A stretch of DNA of 64,000 bases from Williamsia sp. DF01-3. GTDB taxonomy: Bacteria; Actinomycetota; Actinomycetes; Mycobacteriales; Mycobacteriaceae. The translations under genes were made by a program, and so were the position numbers. Positions within the stretch are counted from its first letter, which is position 1, and each line of letters opens with the position of its first letter. Under the pieces are notes generated by a model. That model had not been told where the DNA came from and searched no databases. It saw nothing but the letters and a program-made list of their open reading frames with translations. This document shows, piece by piece, positions 42,973-51,359 of this stretch. The DNA is taken from the NCBI RefSeq assembly GCF_023051145.1, contig NZ_JALKFS010000005.1, positions 4,543,733 through 4,607,732 on the forward strand, written 5' to 3'.

Positions 42973-44042
42973 CAGAACGCTCCATTCGTCAGTACAAGAT
43001 CGTTGGGCACTGGGGCGAAGAAGTCGGCAACCACCGCGGGATCCACCTCGGTCAGTCCCCGCGGCGACCACTTCGGCGAGCGGTCCTTGTCGATCACCTG
43101 GGCCCGAATACCCTCCGCGAGGTCGGGATGGGTCAGGAAGTGGATTGACACCCGGAATTCGCTCTCCAGAGCTTCTTCGAGCGTCGTATCGGCCGATATC
43201 TGTCGTAACGACCGCATGGTCACCTCCACCGACGTGGGCGATTTGGCTCCCACCACGTTCGCAGTGTCGTGAGCATCGGTTTCGTCGTGTCCGCGCAGGC
43301 GTTCGACGATGCCGACGCCGGTGTCGGCCGCAAAGGCATCGTCGATCCAGTGACGCTTGGTGAGCAGATCGGATTCGGGAGGAGCAACACAGAATCCGGC
43401 GATCGCGTCATCAACAGGCTTCGACGTGAGAGCGGACACGAACTTCTCGATGCTCTCTGACGGCAGGAAATGGTCCGCAAATCCGATGGCGATGGCATCG
43501 GCGCCCCCGATCTGTGCCGCAGTCAGGGCCAGGTAGGTGCCCAGCTCGCCCGGCGCACGCGCAAGGAGGTAGGTGCCACCCACGTCCGGGGAGAATCCGA
43601 TCCCCACCTCGGGCATCGCCATCCTCGTCCGGTCGGTGACAATGCGGGTGTTTGCGTGGGCAGACACCCCTACTCCCCCGCCCATCACGATCCCGTCCAT
43701 CAGGGCTACGTACGGCTTTGGACAGTGGGAGATGTACGCGTTGAGGATGTACTCGTCTCGCCAGAAGTGCCCAGAGGGGGTGTTGACTGCATCGTCCAAA
43801 GTGGTTGCAGCCGAAGCATCTCGGTGGATGGCGACAATATCTCCGCCGGCACACAGTCCACGTTCGCCGGCGCCATCGAGCAACACGGCCTCGACCGCGT
43901 CGTCATCGGCCCACGCTTGCAGCGCCGCGTGGATGGCGGTCACCATCTCGTGCGTCAGCGCATTGATCGCCTTCGGCCGGTTCAGGGTGATGCGGCCGAT
44001 CCGACCCTCGGTACGAACAAGGACGCTGCTCTCGTCTGACAT
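42972..44042 (-). CDS. echA9: 3-hydroxyisobutyryl-CoA hydrolase (EchA9-like)
   Basis: Crotonase-fold thioesterase of valine degradation, 356 residues, starting [20 protein letters not shown]. Motifs typical of this branch are [32 protein letters not shown] and [20 protein letters not shown], and a C-terminal region with [24 protein letters not shown] lies just before the ATG. It is cotranscribed with echA8 and lies downstream of a divergent-looking hotdog thioesterase on the same strand. Confidence 0.9.
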   Translation of the reverse strand: MSDESSVLVRTEGRIGRITLNRPKAINALTHEMVTAIHAALQAWADDDAVEAVLLDGAGERGLCAGGDIVAIHRDASAATTLDDAVNTPSGHFWRDEYILNAYISHCPKPYVALMDGIVMGGGVGVSAHANTRIVTDRTRMAMPEVGIGFSPDVGGTYLLARAPGELGTYLALTAAQIGGADAIAIGFADHFLPSESIEKFVSALTSKPVDDAIAGFCVAPPESDLLTKRHWIDDAFAADTGVGIVERLRGHDETDAHDTANVVGAKSPTSVEVTMRSLRQISADTTLEEALESEFRVSIHFLTHPDLAEGIRAQVIDKDRSPKWSPRGLTEVDPAVVADFFAPVPNDLVLTNGAF

Positions 44043-44163
44043 GACTCTCCATTGATCGACTGTCGGGCGTCTCACATAGTTGCATATCCTAGTATTGGCA
44101 GTCCAGGGCACCAGCGCACATCGCGTTGCTGGCCGCCGCACACCCGACAGGCGCGGCGAGCGA

Positions 44164-44835
44164 TCAGGGTTGGCCCGGTTTGAGCTTGATGAACAGCCCA
44201 TCGGCTTCGGCGCACAGCACGTCCCCGTTGTGCAGAGTGGCCTTGATGAACACCTTGCGTCCTTCAATCCGGTCTACCCACGACCGGATCGCGAGCTCGG
44301 TGTTGAGCGGGGTGATCGCGCGGTAGTTGACAGTCAGATATGCGGTCCTGGTGACACCACCCGAACCGAGTGCACCGGCCATACCCATCAAGTCGTCGAA
44401 CGCCACCGCCACCTGACCACCGTGGGCAGCGTTGTTGCCGCCGAGATGGTAGCGGCGGAATGTCATACGTGCGCTGACGTTTTCGGCACTCGCCTCGTCC
44501 AGTTCATACGGAGGCAGTGTGATGTTGCCTCGCGCCGGCAGATCGATCCGCCCGCCGGACGGTGCACGCCACTCATCAATCGCGACCTCATCGAGCTTCT
44601 TGTTCAAAACCTGCAGTGCGTCGATCACCTCGGTAGTGAGTTCTTCGCTGGGGCAGGCCGCCTTCACCCGGTCCATGAAGGTGCGGACCTCTTCGATGAA
44701 CTCGCCGTACCGCGGACCGCCGCGTGTGAGGTCGATGTCGAATGTCGGCCGGAATCCACCCTCGTGGTGCACTTCATCCGCCTGGGCGCTTTCGAACTTC
44801 GCGGCAGATCGTTCGAGCGGGCTGTCCTGAGTCAT
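44164..44835 (-). CDS. PaaI-family hotdog thioesterase
   Basis: A 223-residue single-hotdog protein. The C-terminal 130 residues hold NNAAHGGQVAVAFDDLMGMA, in which the His-Gly-Gly and Asp resemble the acyl-CoA thioesterase active site, and TAYLTVNYRAITPLNTELAI, the second hotdog signature. The first 90 residues form an extra helical segment often found in actinobacterial members. Substrate is unknown but an acyl-CoA is likely. It lies 121 bp upstream of echA9 on the same strand. ATG 44835 is chosen because the conserved sequence begins there. Confidence 0.8.
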   Translation of the reverse strand: MTQDSPLERSAAKFESAQADEVHHEGGFRPTFDIDLTRGGPRYGEFIEEVRTFMDRVKAACPSEELTTEVIDALQVLNKKLDEVAIDEWRAPSGGRIDLPARGNITLPPYELDEASAENVSARMTFRRYHLGGNNAAHGGQVAVAFDDLMGMAGALGSGGVTRTAYLTVNYRAITPLNTELAIRSWVDRIEGRKVFIKATLHNGDVLCAEADGLFIKLKPGQP

Positions 44836-45118
44836 GGCTTCGACACTATAGCCACGGGTGGAGCAAGTTTTCGTCACCTTACGACGATGACCGGGTCGCT
44901 CGGGCGCAACGCTCCACCGCGCATATATTGCCGGCACATGGATCGCGAACGCGGGAATCGAATCGCGCCATCAGAACACGGCCACCCAGGTCACGCACCT
45001 CCGAGAACGCTCCCCATGTCCGTTACTAAGGTGATTTAATCAAGATGTAACAAGTTTGAGTGCGCGGAAGATATGGGTAGCAACTGTCAATCAACAAACC
45101 GAAACGAAACGAGTCCGA
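44836..45118. other. Divergent promoter region before the SipW locus
   Basis: About 280 bp between the leftward thioesterase and the rightward exported-protein operon. The right end (45025-45060) is AT-rich with TTAATCAAGATGTAACAAG, suitable for a promoter of the SipW locus. No operator repeat or RNA structure was recognized. Confidence 0.4.
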
Positions 45119-45679
45119 GTGAAAAAGCAAACCAAAGCTGCAGCGGCCGCCGGCGCAGGCGCAATCCTCCTACTTGGCGGTGCGGGCAGTCTGGCCTACT
45201 GGAACGACAGTGGCTCAGCCCCCGGCGGAACAATCCGATCGGGCCAGCTTTCACTCAGCGATTGCGCTGGCGGCGGCACCTGGACTGACGAGAACAACAA
45301 CGAGATCATCAACATCACGAACTTTCGCGTAGTACCGGGCGATTCCGTTTCGTACAACTGCGCCACCAACATCAACGCAACCGGCGACAACCTGACGGCC
45401 ACCCTCACAGCCAACGTCGGCGAGGTTACGGGCGACACCGCTCTGCGCGATGCGCTGGACCCAGTAGTGACTGCGACGGTGAACGGCGAGGCGCTGCCGT
45501 CGGTCGGCGGCGCTGTGCAGATCGCTCCCACCACCACCACCACACAGTCCATCGTTGTCACCGTGACCATGACGTTCGATCCTGCGACCCAGGATCTGAT
45601 CGCGCAGAATCAGTCAGTCAACCTGGCCGCCACCACTCTCACCCTGGAGCAGAACGACAATCCAGCCGTCACTCCCTGA
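45119..45679 (+). CDS. Alternate-signal exported protein (RER_14450-type)
   Basis: A 186-residue secreted protein. The N-terminus (KKQTKAAAAAGAGAILLLGG) is the alternate signal peptide handled by SipW-type peptidases, followed by AGSLAYWNDSGSAPGGTIRSG, the TasA/SipW-substrate hallmark (AYW-D/N). The body is a beta-rich domain with conserved VPGDSVSYNC. It resembles TasA-like matrix fibre proteins, but function in actinobacteria is unknown. GTG 45119 is chosen; the frame is open 21 codons upstream without a ribosome site. It is first in a five-gene operon with two SipW-like peptidases. Confidence 0.82.
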   Translation: MKKQTKAAAAAGAGAILLLGGAGSLAYWNDSGSAPGGTIRSGQLSLSDCAGGGTWTDENNNEIINITNFRVVPGDSVSYNCATNINATGDNLTATLTANVGEVTGDTALRDALDPVVTATVNGEALPSVGGAVQIAPTTTTTQSIVVTVTMTFDPATQDLIAQNQSVNLAATTLTLEQNDNPAVTP

Positions 45680-45682
45680 TAC

Positions 45683-46213
45683 GTGAGAAAGCGTTGGTTG
45701 TGGGCAGCTGCCGCTGCGGCGATCACCGCGCTGGTGCTGTTGTCGACACAACAAACCAGGGCGTCCTGGCGTGATCAGGCTCAGGGTGGCAATGCAACTC
45801 TGACCTCGGGGCAGCTGAGGATTCTGGCGGGTCAGTCAAAGGACTACTCGTGGACGGATTTCGGCGGCATCAACCTCAGCCCGGGTTCGGTGGTGCAGCG
45901 TCCACTCACCATCTCAGTCGTCGGCGACACCCGAGTCGCCTACCGGCTGCAGTCGGTGATCACGTCATCCGCGGACGTTCCCCTGACTTTCTCGGCATCG
46001 ATCGTGAGTTCCGTCAGTGGCTGCCCGACAACCGGCAATCCATCGGGGGTCGTGGCGGGGCCGTGGAACGCTTTCCCCGCCCCGTCCACCGCCCGAACGA
46101 TCCTGGCCAATTCGTCGGAGGTCTGGTGCCTGCGCGCTACCGTAGGCAATGGTGCACCGCAGAACAAGACCACAACCGTTGCACTCACTTTCCGGGCGGA
46201 TCAACAACCATGA
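45683..46213 (+). CDS. Second alternate-signal exported protein
   Basis: A 176-residue secreted protein with a short alternate signal (RKRWLWAAAAAAITALVLLS) and the mature-start pattern RASWRDQAQGGNATLTSGQL, like the AYW-D motif of SipW substrates. The remainder is beta-rich with SPGSVVQRPLTISVVGD and a Cys pair (SSVSGCPTTG, EVWCLRA) that could form a disulfide. It begins four bases after the first exported gene and overlaps the peptidase start by ATGA, so stoichiometric coproduction is likely. Confidence 0.78.
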   Translation: MRKRWLWAAAAAAITALVLLSTQQTRASWRDQAQGGNATLTSGQLRILAGQSKDYSWTDFGGINLSPGSVVQRPLTISVVGDTRVAYRLQSVITSSADVPLTFSASIVSSVSGCPTTGNPSGVVAGPWNAFPAPSTARTILANSSEVWCLRATVGNGAPQNKTTTVALTFRADQQP

Positions 46214-46809
46214 CGGACACACCCTCGACTGACGAGCACACCGGGCCCGTTTGGTTCATACGCACCGCGTTGAGCTGGGCTTTGCTCTTGGCCGTGCTTG
46301 CGGTTGGGACGGTGGTGATTCTGGTACCGGCAGTCGCTGGTGCCGAGCGGTTCACCGTCCTGACAGGATCGATGGAACCCACCTACCCGCCGGGCACGCT
46401 CATCGTTGTCAAACCCGCAGAGGAAGACCAACTGCGGGTTGGCGACGCAATCACGTACCAGCTGAAAACTGGCGAGACAACGGTGGTGACACACCGAATC
46501 GTCGCGGCCTCACAGAACGCGATGGGTGAGCGCAGCTACACCACGCAAGGTGACGCAAACGATGCGCCTGACGCCAAACCTGTTATCGCGGAACAGGTTC
46601 GCGGCAAGGTGTGGTATAGCATCCCCTACCTCGGATACGTGAACAATTGGCTTACCGGGCAGCACCGCGCCTGGGTGATCGGCGCCGTGGTCGCCGGACT
46701 CTTTTCTTACGCGCTTGTGATGGCTGTCGGTGGATTTCGTGACAGCCGCCGCGCTCGGCGCGAGCAGGAAGAACTCAGAGGGGCCCCGAGCCATGCTTCG
46801 CCGTATTGA
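46210..46809 (+). CDS. sipW: SipW-like (ER-type) signal peptidase I
   Basis: Membrane signal peptidase that would cleave the neighbouring alternate-signal proteins. The 199 residues show a first helix (LSWALLLAVLAVGTVVILV), the catalytic Ser54 in LTGSMEPTYPPG, His95 in VVTHRIV and Asp115 in the GDAN box (TQGDANDAPD); the Ser-His-Asp set, with His where Lys would be in the bacterial type, marks the ER/SipW class. A second helix (VIGAVVAGLFSYALVMAVGG) follows. The ATG overlaps the preceding stop. It is dedicated to the operon. Confidence 0.88.
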   Translation: MTDTPSTDEHTGPVWFIRTALSWALLLAVLAVGTVVILVPAVAGAERFTVLTGSMEPTYPPGTLIVVKPAEEDQLRVGDAITYQLKTGETTVVTHRIVAASQNAMGERSYTTQGDANDAPDAKPVIAEQVRGKVWYSIPYLGYVNNWLTGQHRAWVIGAVVAGLFSYALVMAVGGFRDSRRARREQEELRGAPSHASPY

Positions 46810-47440
46810 TCGAACGCGGATACAAAAGTCGCTAACAGGGTCGCTGGGTGTGCGAATCCGCGCGATCCTCGCACTCGGAATAGTGCTGGGTTTGGGCACA
46901 GTCGGGACAATGGCTCTGTGGAGCGATTCGGCGGTCGCAACATCGGGCGATTTCAAGACCGGTGTTGTGGACCTCCGCGTCAATGGCGTCGAGGACTACA
47001 CATTCACCGGGACCACCTTTTCGATGGCTGGAATGCGCCCAGGCGAAAGCAGAGCGGCAACACTGCAAGTGCAAAACTCTCTGTCGACGCTGCCTGTCAC
47101 CTATACCGCAGCTGCCAGCACCGCGACAGGAAGTCCCACACTCGCAAACTATCTCCGGATGACTGTTCACCCCGGCGCCACCCCGACGAACGGCACGTCC
47201 AACGGTTTGGCCACCGGCTCTTGCCCAGGGACCCAGCTCGGCAGCGCCGTATTGCGCACCGGCATCTCTGTTCCCATTGTCACGACACCGCAACCTCTGG
47301 GGGCGGCAGGTGGTACTCCCGACAAGCCCAGCAGCCAATCGTTGTGCGTCATCGTGGCGCTTGTCTCTGAAGCTCCCCTCAGCGTGCAAAATCAGACCCA
47401 ACCCGCCATCACCATGACCTTCAGCGCGACGTCGACATGA
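46793..47440 (+). CDS. Third alternate-signal exported protein
   Basis: A 215-residue secreted protein with a membrane signal (IRAILALGIVLGLGTVGTMA) followed by LWSDSAVATSGDFKTGVVDL, again matching the SipW-substrate W-x-D start. The mature domain is beta-rich and holds two Cys residues (GSCPGTQ, SLCVIVA) as in the second protein. ATG 46793 has a purine-rich AGAGGGG upstream and lies 17 bases inside the sipW end; an in-frame upstream start would overlap sipW further. Together with its neighbours it probably forms a surface structure. Confidence 0.75.
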   Translation: MLRRIDRTRIQKSLTGSLGVRIRAILALGIVLGLGTVGTMALWSDSAVATSGDFKTGVVDLRVNGVEDYTFTGTTFSMAGMRPGESRAATLQVQNSLSTLPVTYTAAASTATGSPTLANYLRMTVHPGATPTNGTSNGLATGSCPGTQLGSAVLRTGISVPIVTTPQPLGAAGGTPDKPSSQSLCVIVALVSEAPLSVQNQTQPAITMTFSATST

Positions 47441-49389
47441 GCCACGCAAGTGGCGACGTCGCTGCAACACAAACGAAGTCGCACCGTCTGCGCGAGGTCG
47501 CGCTGACGGCAGCGGCAATCGCAGGCCTGACGTGCATCTTGATGGCGACTGCAGCAATGTTGTTCGGAATCAAGCCGTTGATCATTCGGTCCGGTTCGAT
47601 GGAACCTGCCATCCCCACCGGCGCGCTGGCCATAGCGAAACACGTTCCCGCAGGGAACATCAAGGCCGACGACGTCATCAGCGTGATCAACGAGCAAGGC
47701 ATCCGGGTGACCCACCGGGTGGTCTCTGTGGATTCGACGGCCTCGGACGCCGCGGCGTTGACCCTGAAGGGTGACGCCAACCGCGTGCCAGACAGTCAGC
47801 CCTACGTCATCTCGTCCGCTGAGCGAGTCGTGTTCCATGTCGATGGTCTCGGCTACGCAGCCGCCTGGCTGGACACGCCTGCCGCCAAGATCCTGGGCGG
47901 GCTGACGGTTGCAGGACTCCTGTGGATCACAGTATTTCCACACGGACGCAAGCGGTCTGGAAGTCAGAGCGAGACCTCTTCTGCCCACAGGGGCAGACAC
48001 GCCGCCGCACTGGCGCCACCGATTCTTGCTATTGGACTAACAGCAGTACTGTTGGCGTCCTTCGGCAACATCGCGAACACGGCTGCGGCGTACACCGACC
48101 CGGCCACAGCGCGGACCGGTTCTTTTGCATCCAGCAGCTCGTTTGTTCCTCGAATCGACAGCCAGGTGACAGTCCTGAGCTACGTCACCTGCTCCACCAG
48201 CGGCCCGGGTTCGGCGCGGGTGGTCACCCTCAACTGGAAACACATCGGTCCCCCGTACCAGTACCGCATTCTTCTTCGCGACCTCGAGGGAAACATCTGG
48301 CGCACCATCGACGTCAGCCCCACATCCACCACCGCAGCCGGCGCAACAGTGTCGACCACATTCGGGGCGACCGGATTTCCCGTTCGCGCTGTTCCCTGGG
48401 AATACAATGCGGAGATCCACACGATGCTCCCCGGAGGCGCGGTCTCGCCGGATTGGCGCGGCCATCGCGTTTATCAAGATTCGACGACGCTGCTGCACAA
48501 CAACCTCACGTGCAGCGGAATCGGTGAAGTGTCAGGAAACTCCACCGCCTATATCCCCCCGCCCGCCTCAGTCACCTGCGCCACGAATACAACTCAGAAG
48601 ACAGCGTCCGTCTCGTGGCCCCACCTCTCCGGCTACAACTACCGGTTGATTGTCCGAGACCCGACCACGCGCAACATTGCGTACACAGTTGATGTCGACC
48701 CGGCGTTGACTACCCCCGCAGGGCAAGCAATTACGAGTGCAATCTCCTTCTCGAATCTCACACCAGGAATTCTGACCGGCACTGCAGCCAACGTCGAGAT
48801 TCGAACGAAAACCAGGGAATTCGCGCCCACACAGTCGACGGAGTTCGTCACGCAGCAAATCACTGCGAGTTCCGCGAACGGCGTGGCTTGCGTGGCCCCC
48901 GCGCCTGCCGCCCGGCTCAGCGCACCCACATCGACAGCAGTCTCGAGCACCTCGAGCGCCGCAGCCTCCACCACACCAACCAGCACCGCGCCAAGCGCGT
49001 CACCCACTCAAGGCATGACCACCGCGCCAGACCAGCCTCCGGCGTCGACGACCACGCAACCGACGAGTGCAGCGGATCAACCGATCTCACCGGCGACAAC
49101 ATCCCCCTCTGGTAACTACTCCGCTACGTTGACACAGACCGCCTCAGGTCCGGTGGTGGTCGTCATCCGCGATGCAGGTGGCACCGAGGCATACCGCACC
49201 ACCGCGACGGCAAGCGACAGCCTTCAATGGCTGGCCGGTGCGGACGATCTGCGTGTTACCGGACCGACCGGCACTTGGACCATCAGCAGAGAATCCGGCG
49301 CCTGGGTCAAGACACCTTATGTAGAGCCGGCTGTACCAGTCGCCACGACGCAGCCGGCATCACCGACGACAACGGAAGCCCCGCGCTGA
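47437..49389 (+). CDS. SipW-like signal peptidase fused to an exported multidomain protein
   Basis: A 650-residue fusion. Residues 1-170 are a second SipW-like peptidase: helix 21-44, Ser54 (RSGSMEPAIP), His93 (RVTHRVV), Asp113 in the GDAN box, helix 150-167. Residues 190-212 (APPILAIGLTAVLLASFGNI) form a third hydrophobic segment followed by AAAYTDPATARTGSFAS, which looks like the cleavage-and-start region of an alternate-signal substrate. Then come two beta-rich, FN3-like segments (about 240-380 and 385-480, each with a Cys pair), a long Ser/Thr/Pro linker (485-560) and a final beta domain. The peptidase may thus carry its own substrate. The ATG overlaps the preceding stop (ATGA). The Ser/Thr-rich linker is a likely glycosylation target. 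Confidence 0.8.
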   Translation: MSHASGDVAATQTKSHRLREVALTAAAIAGLTCILMATAAMLFGIKPLIIRSGSMEPAIPTGALAIAKHVPAGNIKADDVISVINEQGIRVTHRVVSVDSTASDAAALTLKGDANRVPDSQPYVISSAERVVFHVDGLGYAAAWLDTPAAKILGGLTVAGLLWITVFPHGRKRSGSQSETSSAHRGRHAAALAPPILAIGLTAVLLASFGNIANTAAAYTDPATARTGSFASSSSFVPRIDSQVTVLSYVTCSTSGPGSARVVTLNWKHIGPPYQYRILLRDLEGNIWRTIDVSPTSTTAAGATVSTTFGATGFPVRAVPWEYNAEIHTMLPGGAVSPDWRGHRVYQDSTTLLHNNLTCSGIGEVSGNSTAYIPPPASVTCATNTTQKTASVSWPHLSGYNYRLIVRDPTTRNIAYTVDVDPALTTPAGQAITSAISFSNLTPGILTGTAANVEIRTKTREFAPTQSTEFVTQQITASSANGVACVAPAPAARLSAPTSTAVSSTSSAAASTTPTSTAPSASPTQGMTTAPDQPPASTTTQPTSAADQPISPATTSPSGNYSATLTQTASGPVVVVIRDAGGTEAYRTTATASDSLQWLAGADDLRVTGPTGTWTISRESGAWVKTPYVEPAVPVATTQPASPTTTEAPR

Positions 49390-49403
49390 AAGCGCTGACC
49401 GCA

Positions 49404-49438
49404 AACTGCACGCAATCTGCATTTCGAAATGTGCAGTT
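49404..49438. terminator. Possible weak terminator after the SipW operon
   Basis: AACTGCA (49404-49410) and TGCAGTT (49432-49438) form a seven-base inverted repeat with a 21-base loop that itself contains CTGCATTTCGAAATG. The T-tract is poor (TCTTATAT). Position, just after the operon, is the main support. Confidence 0.3.
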
Positions 49439-49548
49439 CTTATATCCCCCGCGAGCCCTTCGATCGCGTCTAGATAATCGTGAATTAAGGGAAATGCATT
49501 CCTAAACAGAAACACTCAGTCTTTTCTGTGACCGTCTACGCTATCGCG

Positions 49549-49665
49549 ATGGGATCTCGGGGAATCTATAAACGCCGACAGCGGATTCAACTAGCCGTCG
49601 GCATCATTCTGGTCATACTTATCGCGGCGGTTCTTCTCATAGCGACCATGTATCAGCCTGGGTAG
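49549..49665 (+). CDS. Tiny membrane protein (38 aa)
   Basis: An open frame of 38 codons starting MGSRGIYKRRQRIQLAVG. It has a strongly basic N-terminus followed by one hydrophobic helix (GIILVILIAAVLLIATM) and ends YQPG; this positive-inside arrangement is typical of genuine small membrane proteins. There is no clear Shine-Dalgarno sequence; a GTG at 49528 in the same frame is another possible start. It sits alone between the SipW operon and menB. Function unknown. Confidence 0.5.
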   Translation: MGSRGIYKRRQRIQLAVGIILVILIAAVLLIATMYQPG

Positions 49666-49742
49666 TCGCGCCGAGCGAGTCATGCGGCGGGCACCTCCCC
49701 GTCCATCGATCGCGCACATCTCAGGACGTAGGCTCGATCACC

Positions 49743-50678
49743 ATGAGCACACCATCTGATCAGCCTTTCGATCCAACGCAGTGGCGCGTCGTCGACGGTT
49801 TCGACGATCTGACCGACATCACCTATCACCGGCATGCCGGTGAAGGCCGGGTCCACGGCATTGTCCGGATCGCGTTTGATCGTCCTGAGGTGCGCAACGC
49901 TTTTCGCCCACACACGGTGGACGAGCTCTACCGTGCCCTCGATCACGCCCGGCGCAGCCCAGATGTGGGAGTCATCCTGCTGACGGGCAACGGCCCCAGC
50001 GAAAAAGACGGCGGCTGGGCCTTCTGCAGCGGCGGCGATCAGCGAATCCGCGGACGGTCCGGCTACCAGTACGCCGGTGGGGACACCGCTGACACTGTCG
50101 ATTCCGCCCGGGTCAAGGCTGAGGGCGGTCGCCTGCACATCCTGGAAGTGCAGCGACTGATCCGCACCATGCCCAAGGTGGTGATCGCCGTTGTCAACGG
50201 GTGGGCGGCCGGCGGCGGTCACTCGCTGCATGTGGTGTGCGACCTCACCCTGGCGTCGCGCGAACACGCCCGCTTCAAACAGACCGACGCCGACGTGGGT
50301 TCGTTTGACGCCGGGTACGGCAGCGCATACCTTGCGAAACAGGTCGGACAGAAAAACGCTCGAGAGATCTTCTTCCTGGGTCGCGCCTACGACGCAGAAG
50401 CCATGCAGCGCATGGGGGCGGTCAACGAAGTCGCCGATCACGCTGAGTTGGAAAGCACCGCGATCGAATGGGCCAAGACCATCAACGGGAAATCGCCTAC
50501 GGCTCAACGGATGCTCAAATTCGCGTTCAATCTGACGGACGATGGTCTGATGGGCCAACAGGTGTTCGCCGGCGAAGCAACCCGATTGGCCTATATGACC
50601 GACGAAGCCGTCGAGGGCCGGGATGCGTTCTTGGAGAAACGTTCACCGGAGTGGGAAGAGTTCCCGTTCTACTACTGA
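49743..50678 (+). CDS. menB: 1,4-dihydroxy-2-naphthoyl-CoA synthase
   Basis: Cyclizes o-succinylbenzoyl-CoA in menaquinone synthesis. The 311-residue crotonase-fold protein has the MenB-specific FCSGGDQRIRGRSGYQYAGG, NGWAAGGGHSLHVVCDLTLA, QTDADVGSFDAGYGSAYLAK and the C-terminal EKRSPEWEEFPFYY tail. Length equals mycobacterial MenB. menE lies 13 kb further right in the window, so this is a split menaquinone locus. Confidence 0.95.
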   Translation: MSTPSDQPFDPTQWRVVDGFDDLTDITYHRHAGEGRVHGIVRIAFDRPEVRNAFRPHTVDELYRALDHARRSPDVGVILLTGNGPSEKDGGWAFCSGGDQRIRGRSGYQYAGGDTADTVDSARVKAEGGRLHILEVQRLIRTMPKVVIAVVNGWAAGGGHSLHVVCDLTLASREHARFKQTDADVGSFDAGYGSAYLAKQVGQKNAREIFFLGRAYDAEAMQRMGAVNEVADHAELESTAIEWAKTINGKSPTAQRMLKFAFNLTDDGLMGQQVFAGEATRLAYMTDEAVEGRDAFLEKRSPEWEEFPFYY

Positions 50679-50746
50679 AACGGGCGTGGTGATTGTCACC
50701 CGCTCTGGGGCGAACCCGAGCGCGGTGACAACCACATACTGGTCTG

Positions 50747-51010
50747 ATGATTCCACCAGCTCTGTTCTACGGCCTGGTGCTGCTGAACCTCCTTTTTGTC
50801 ACCGGCGCGTGGTGCTCGGCTCGCCCCAGCCGTGCGGCCGCTGTGGTCTTGATCTTCGTCTCGGTCCTGTGGGTGTTGTTCAACGGACCAATTGAAGGTC
50901 ATGTGTTGCTGTCGTACACATACCAAAACGGGCTGACCGAGTCGGACCTGTTGTCGTTGGCAGGCCTCATCATCGCGCTCCGAGCGCTGTGGATACGTCG
51001 GCGTTGGTGA
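50747..51010 (+). CDS. Small hypothetical membrane protein (87 aa)
   Basis: An 87-residue protein with three hydrophobic segments (ALFYGLVLLNLLFVTGAW; AAAVVLIFVSVLWVLFNG; LLSLAGLIIALRALW) and a basic C-terminus (IRRRW). The topology and even distribution of helices argue for a real integral membrane protein, but I do not recognize a family. It starts 68 bp after menB on the same strand. Confidence 0.6.
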   Translation: MIPPALFYGLVLLNLLFVTGAWCSARPSRAAAVVLIFVSVLWVLFNGPIEGHVLLSYTYQNGLTESDLLSLAGLIIALRALWIRRRW

Positions 51011-51226
51011 CAAATCAGTCCTTTTAATATTCGGCGATTTGTGCCGATCCGGCCCCCAGTTTGGTGACCTCCAAACAGATGACTTTTGTATCGATCCGCC
51101 AATTCGACACACAAAGCTGACTCGACAATGCAACTGTTGAAACCAGGTTGACGAGAATAAAGCTTCGAGTAACGAAGTGGCCTCAGGGCATCGGTCAGCT
51201 CCGCCGCATCAACGAAAGGGATCTAC

Positions 51227-51292
51227 ATGACCTCCACAATGGACATCGACTTCTTGGAAATCATCGCCTTCTTCATCGGCTTGATGGGCTAG
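51227..51292 (+). CDS. Mini-peptide gene 1 (21 aa hydrophobic peptide)
   Basis: A 21-codon gene whose product begins MTSTMDIDFLEII and ends FFIGLMG; one amphipathic or hydrophobic helix with three acidic residues and no Lys or Arg. GAAAGGG lies six bases upstream of the ATG and a perfect 17-bp-stem terminator begins 13 bases after the stop, so it is a complete transcription unit of its own. It is the first of three similar genes (51227, 52846, 53223). The FIGLMG end recalls the C-terminus of the small corynebacterial pore-forming peptide PorA (ending in a similar IGLLG), and a mycolyltransferase is adjacent; a mycomembrane peptide is therefore one hypothesis, a secreted bioactive peptide another. 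Confidence 0.65.
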   Translation: MTSTMDIDFLEIIAFFIGLMG

Positions 51293-51305
51293 ACACACCG
51301 TCATA

Positions 51306-51342
51306 AAAAACACGCCCCCAGCAATGCTGGGGGCGTGTTTTT
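51306..51342. terminator. Bidirectional intrinsic terminator
   Basis: AAAAACACGCCCCCAGC (51306-51322) pairs perfectly with 51326-51342 around an AAT loop; 17 base pairs with a T-tract to the right and an A-tract to the left, so it serves mini-peptide 1 on the plus strand and the mycolyltransferase, whose stop is at 51360, on the minus strand. Confidence 0.93.
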
Positions 51343-51359
51343 GTGGTTATATAGCCCGC

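Noticed and set aside
49680-50558. Long open frame on the minus strand over menB
   Set aside because: It mirrors menB, which has full family motifs; the antisense translation has none and is a by-product of high-GC codon use.
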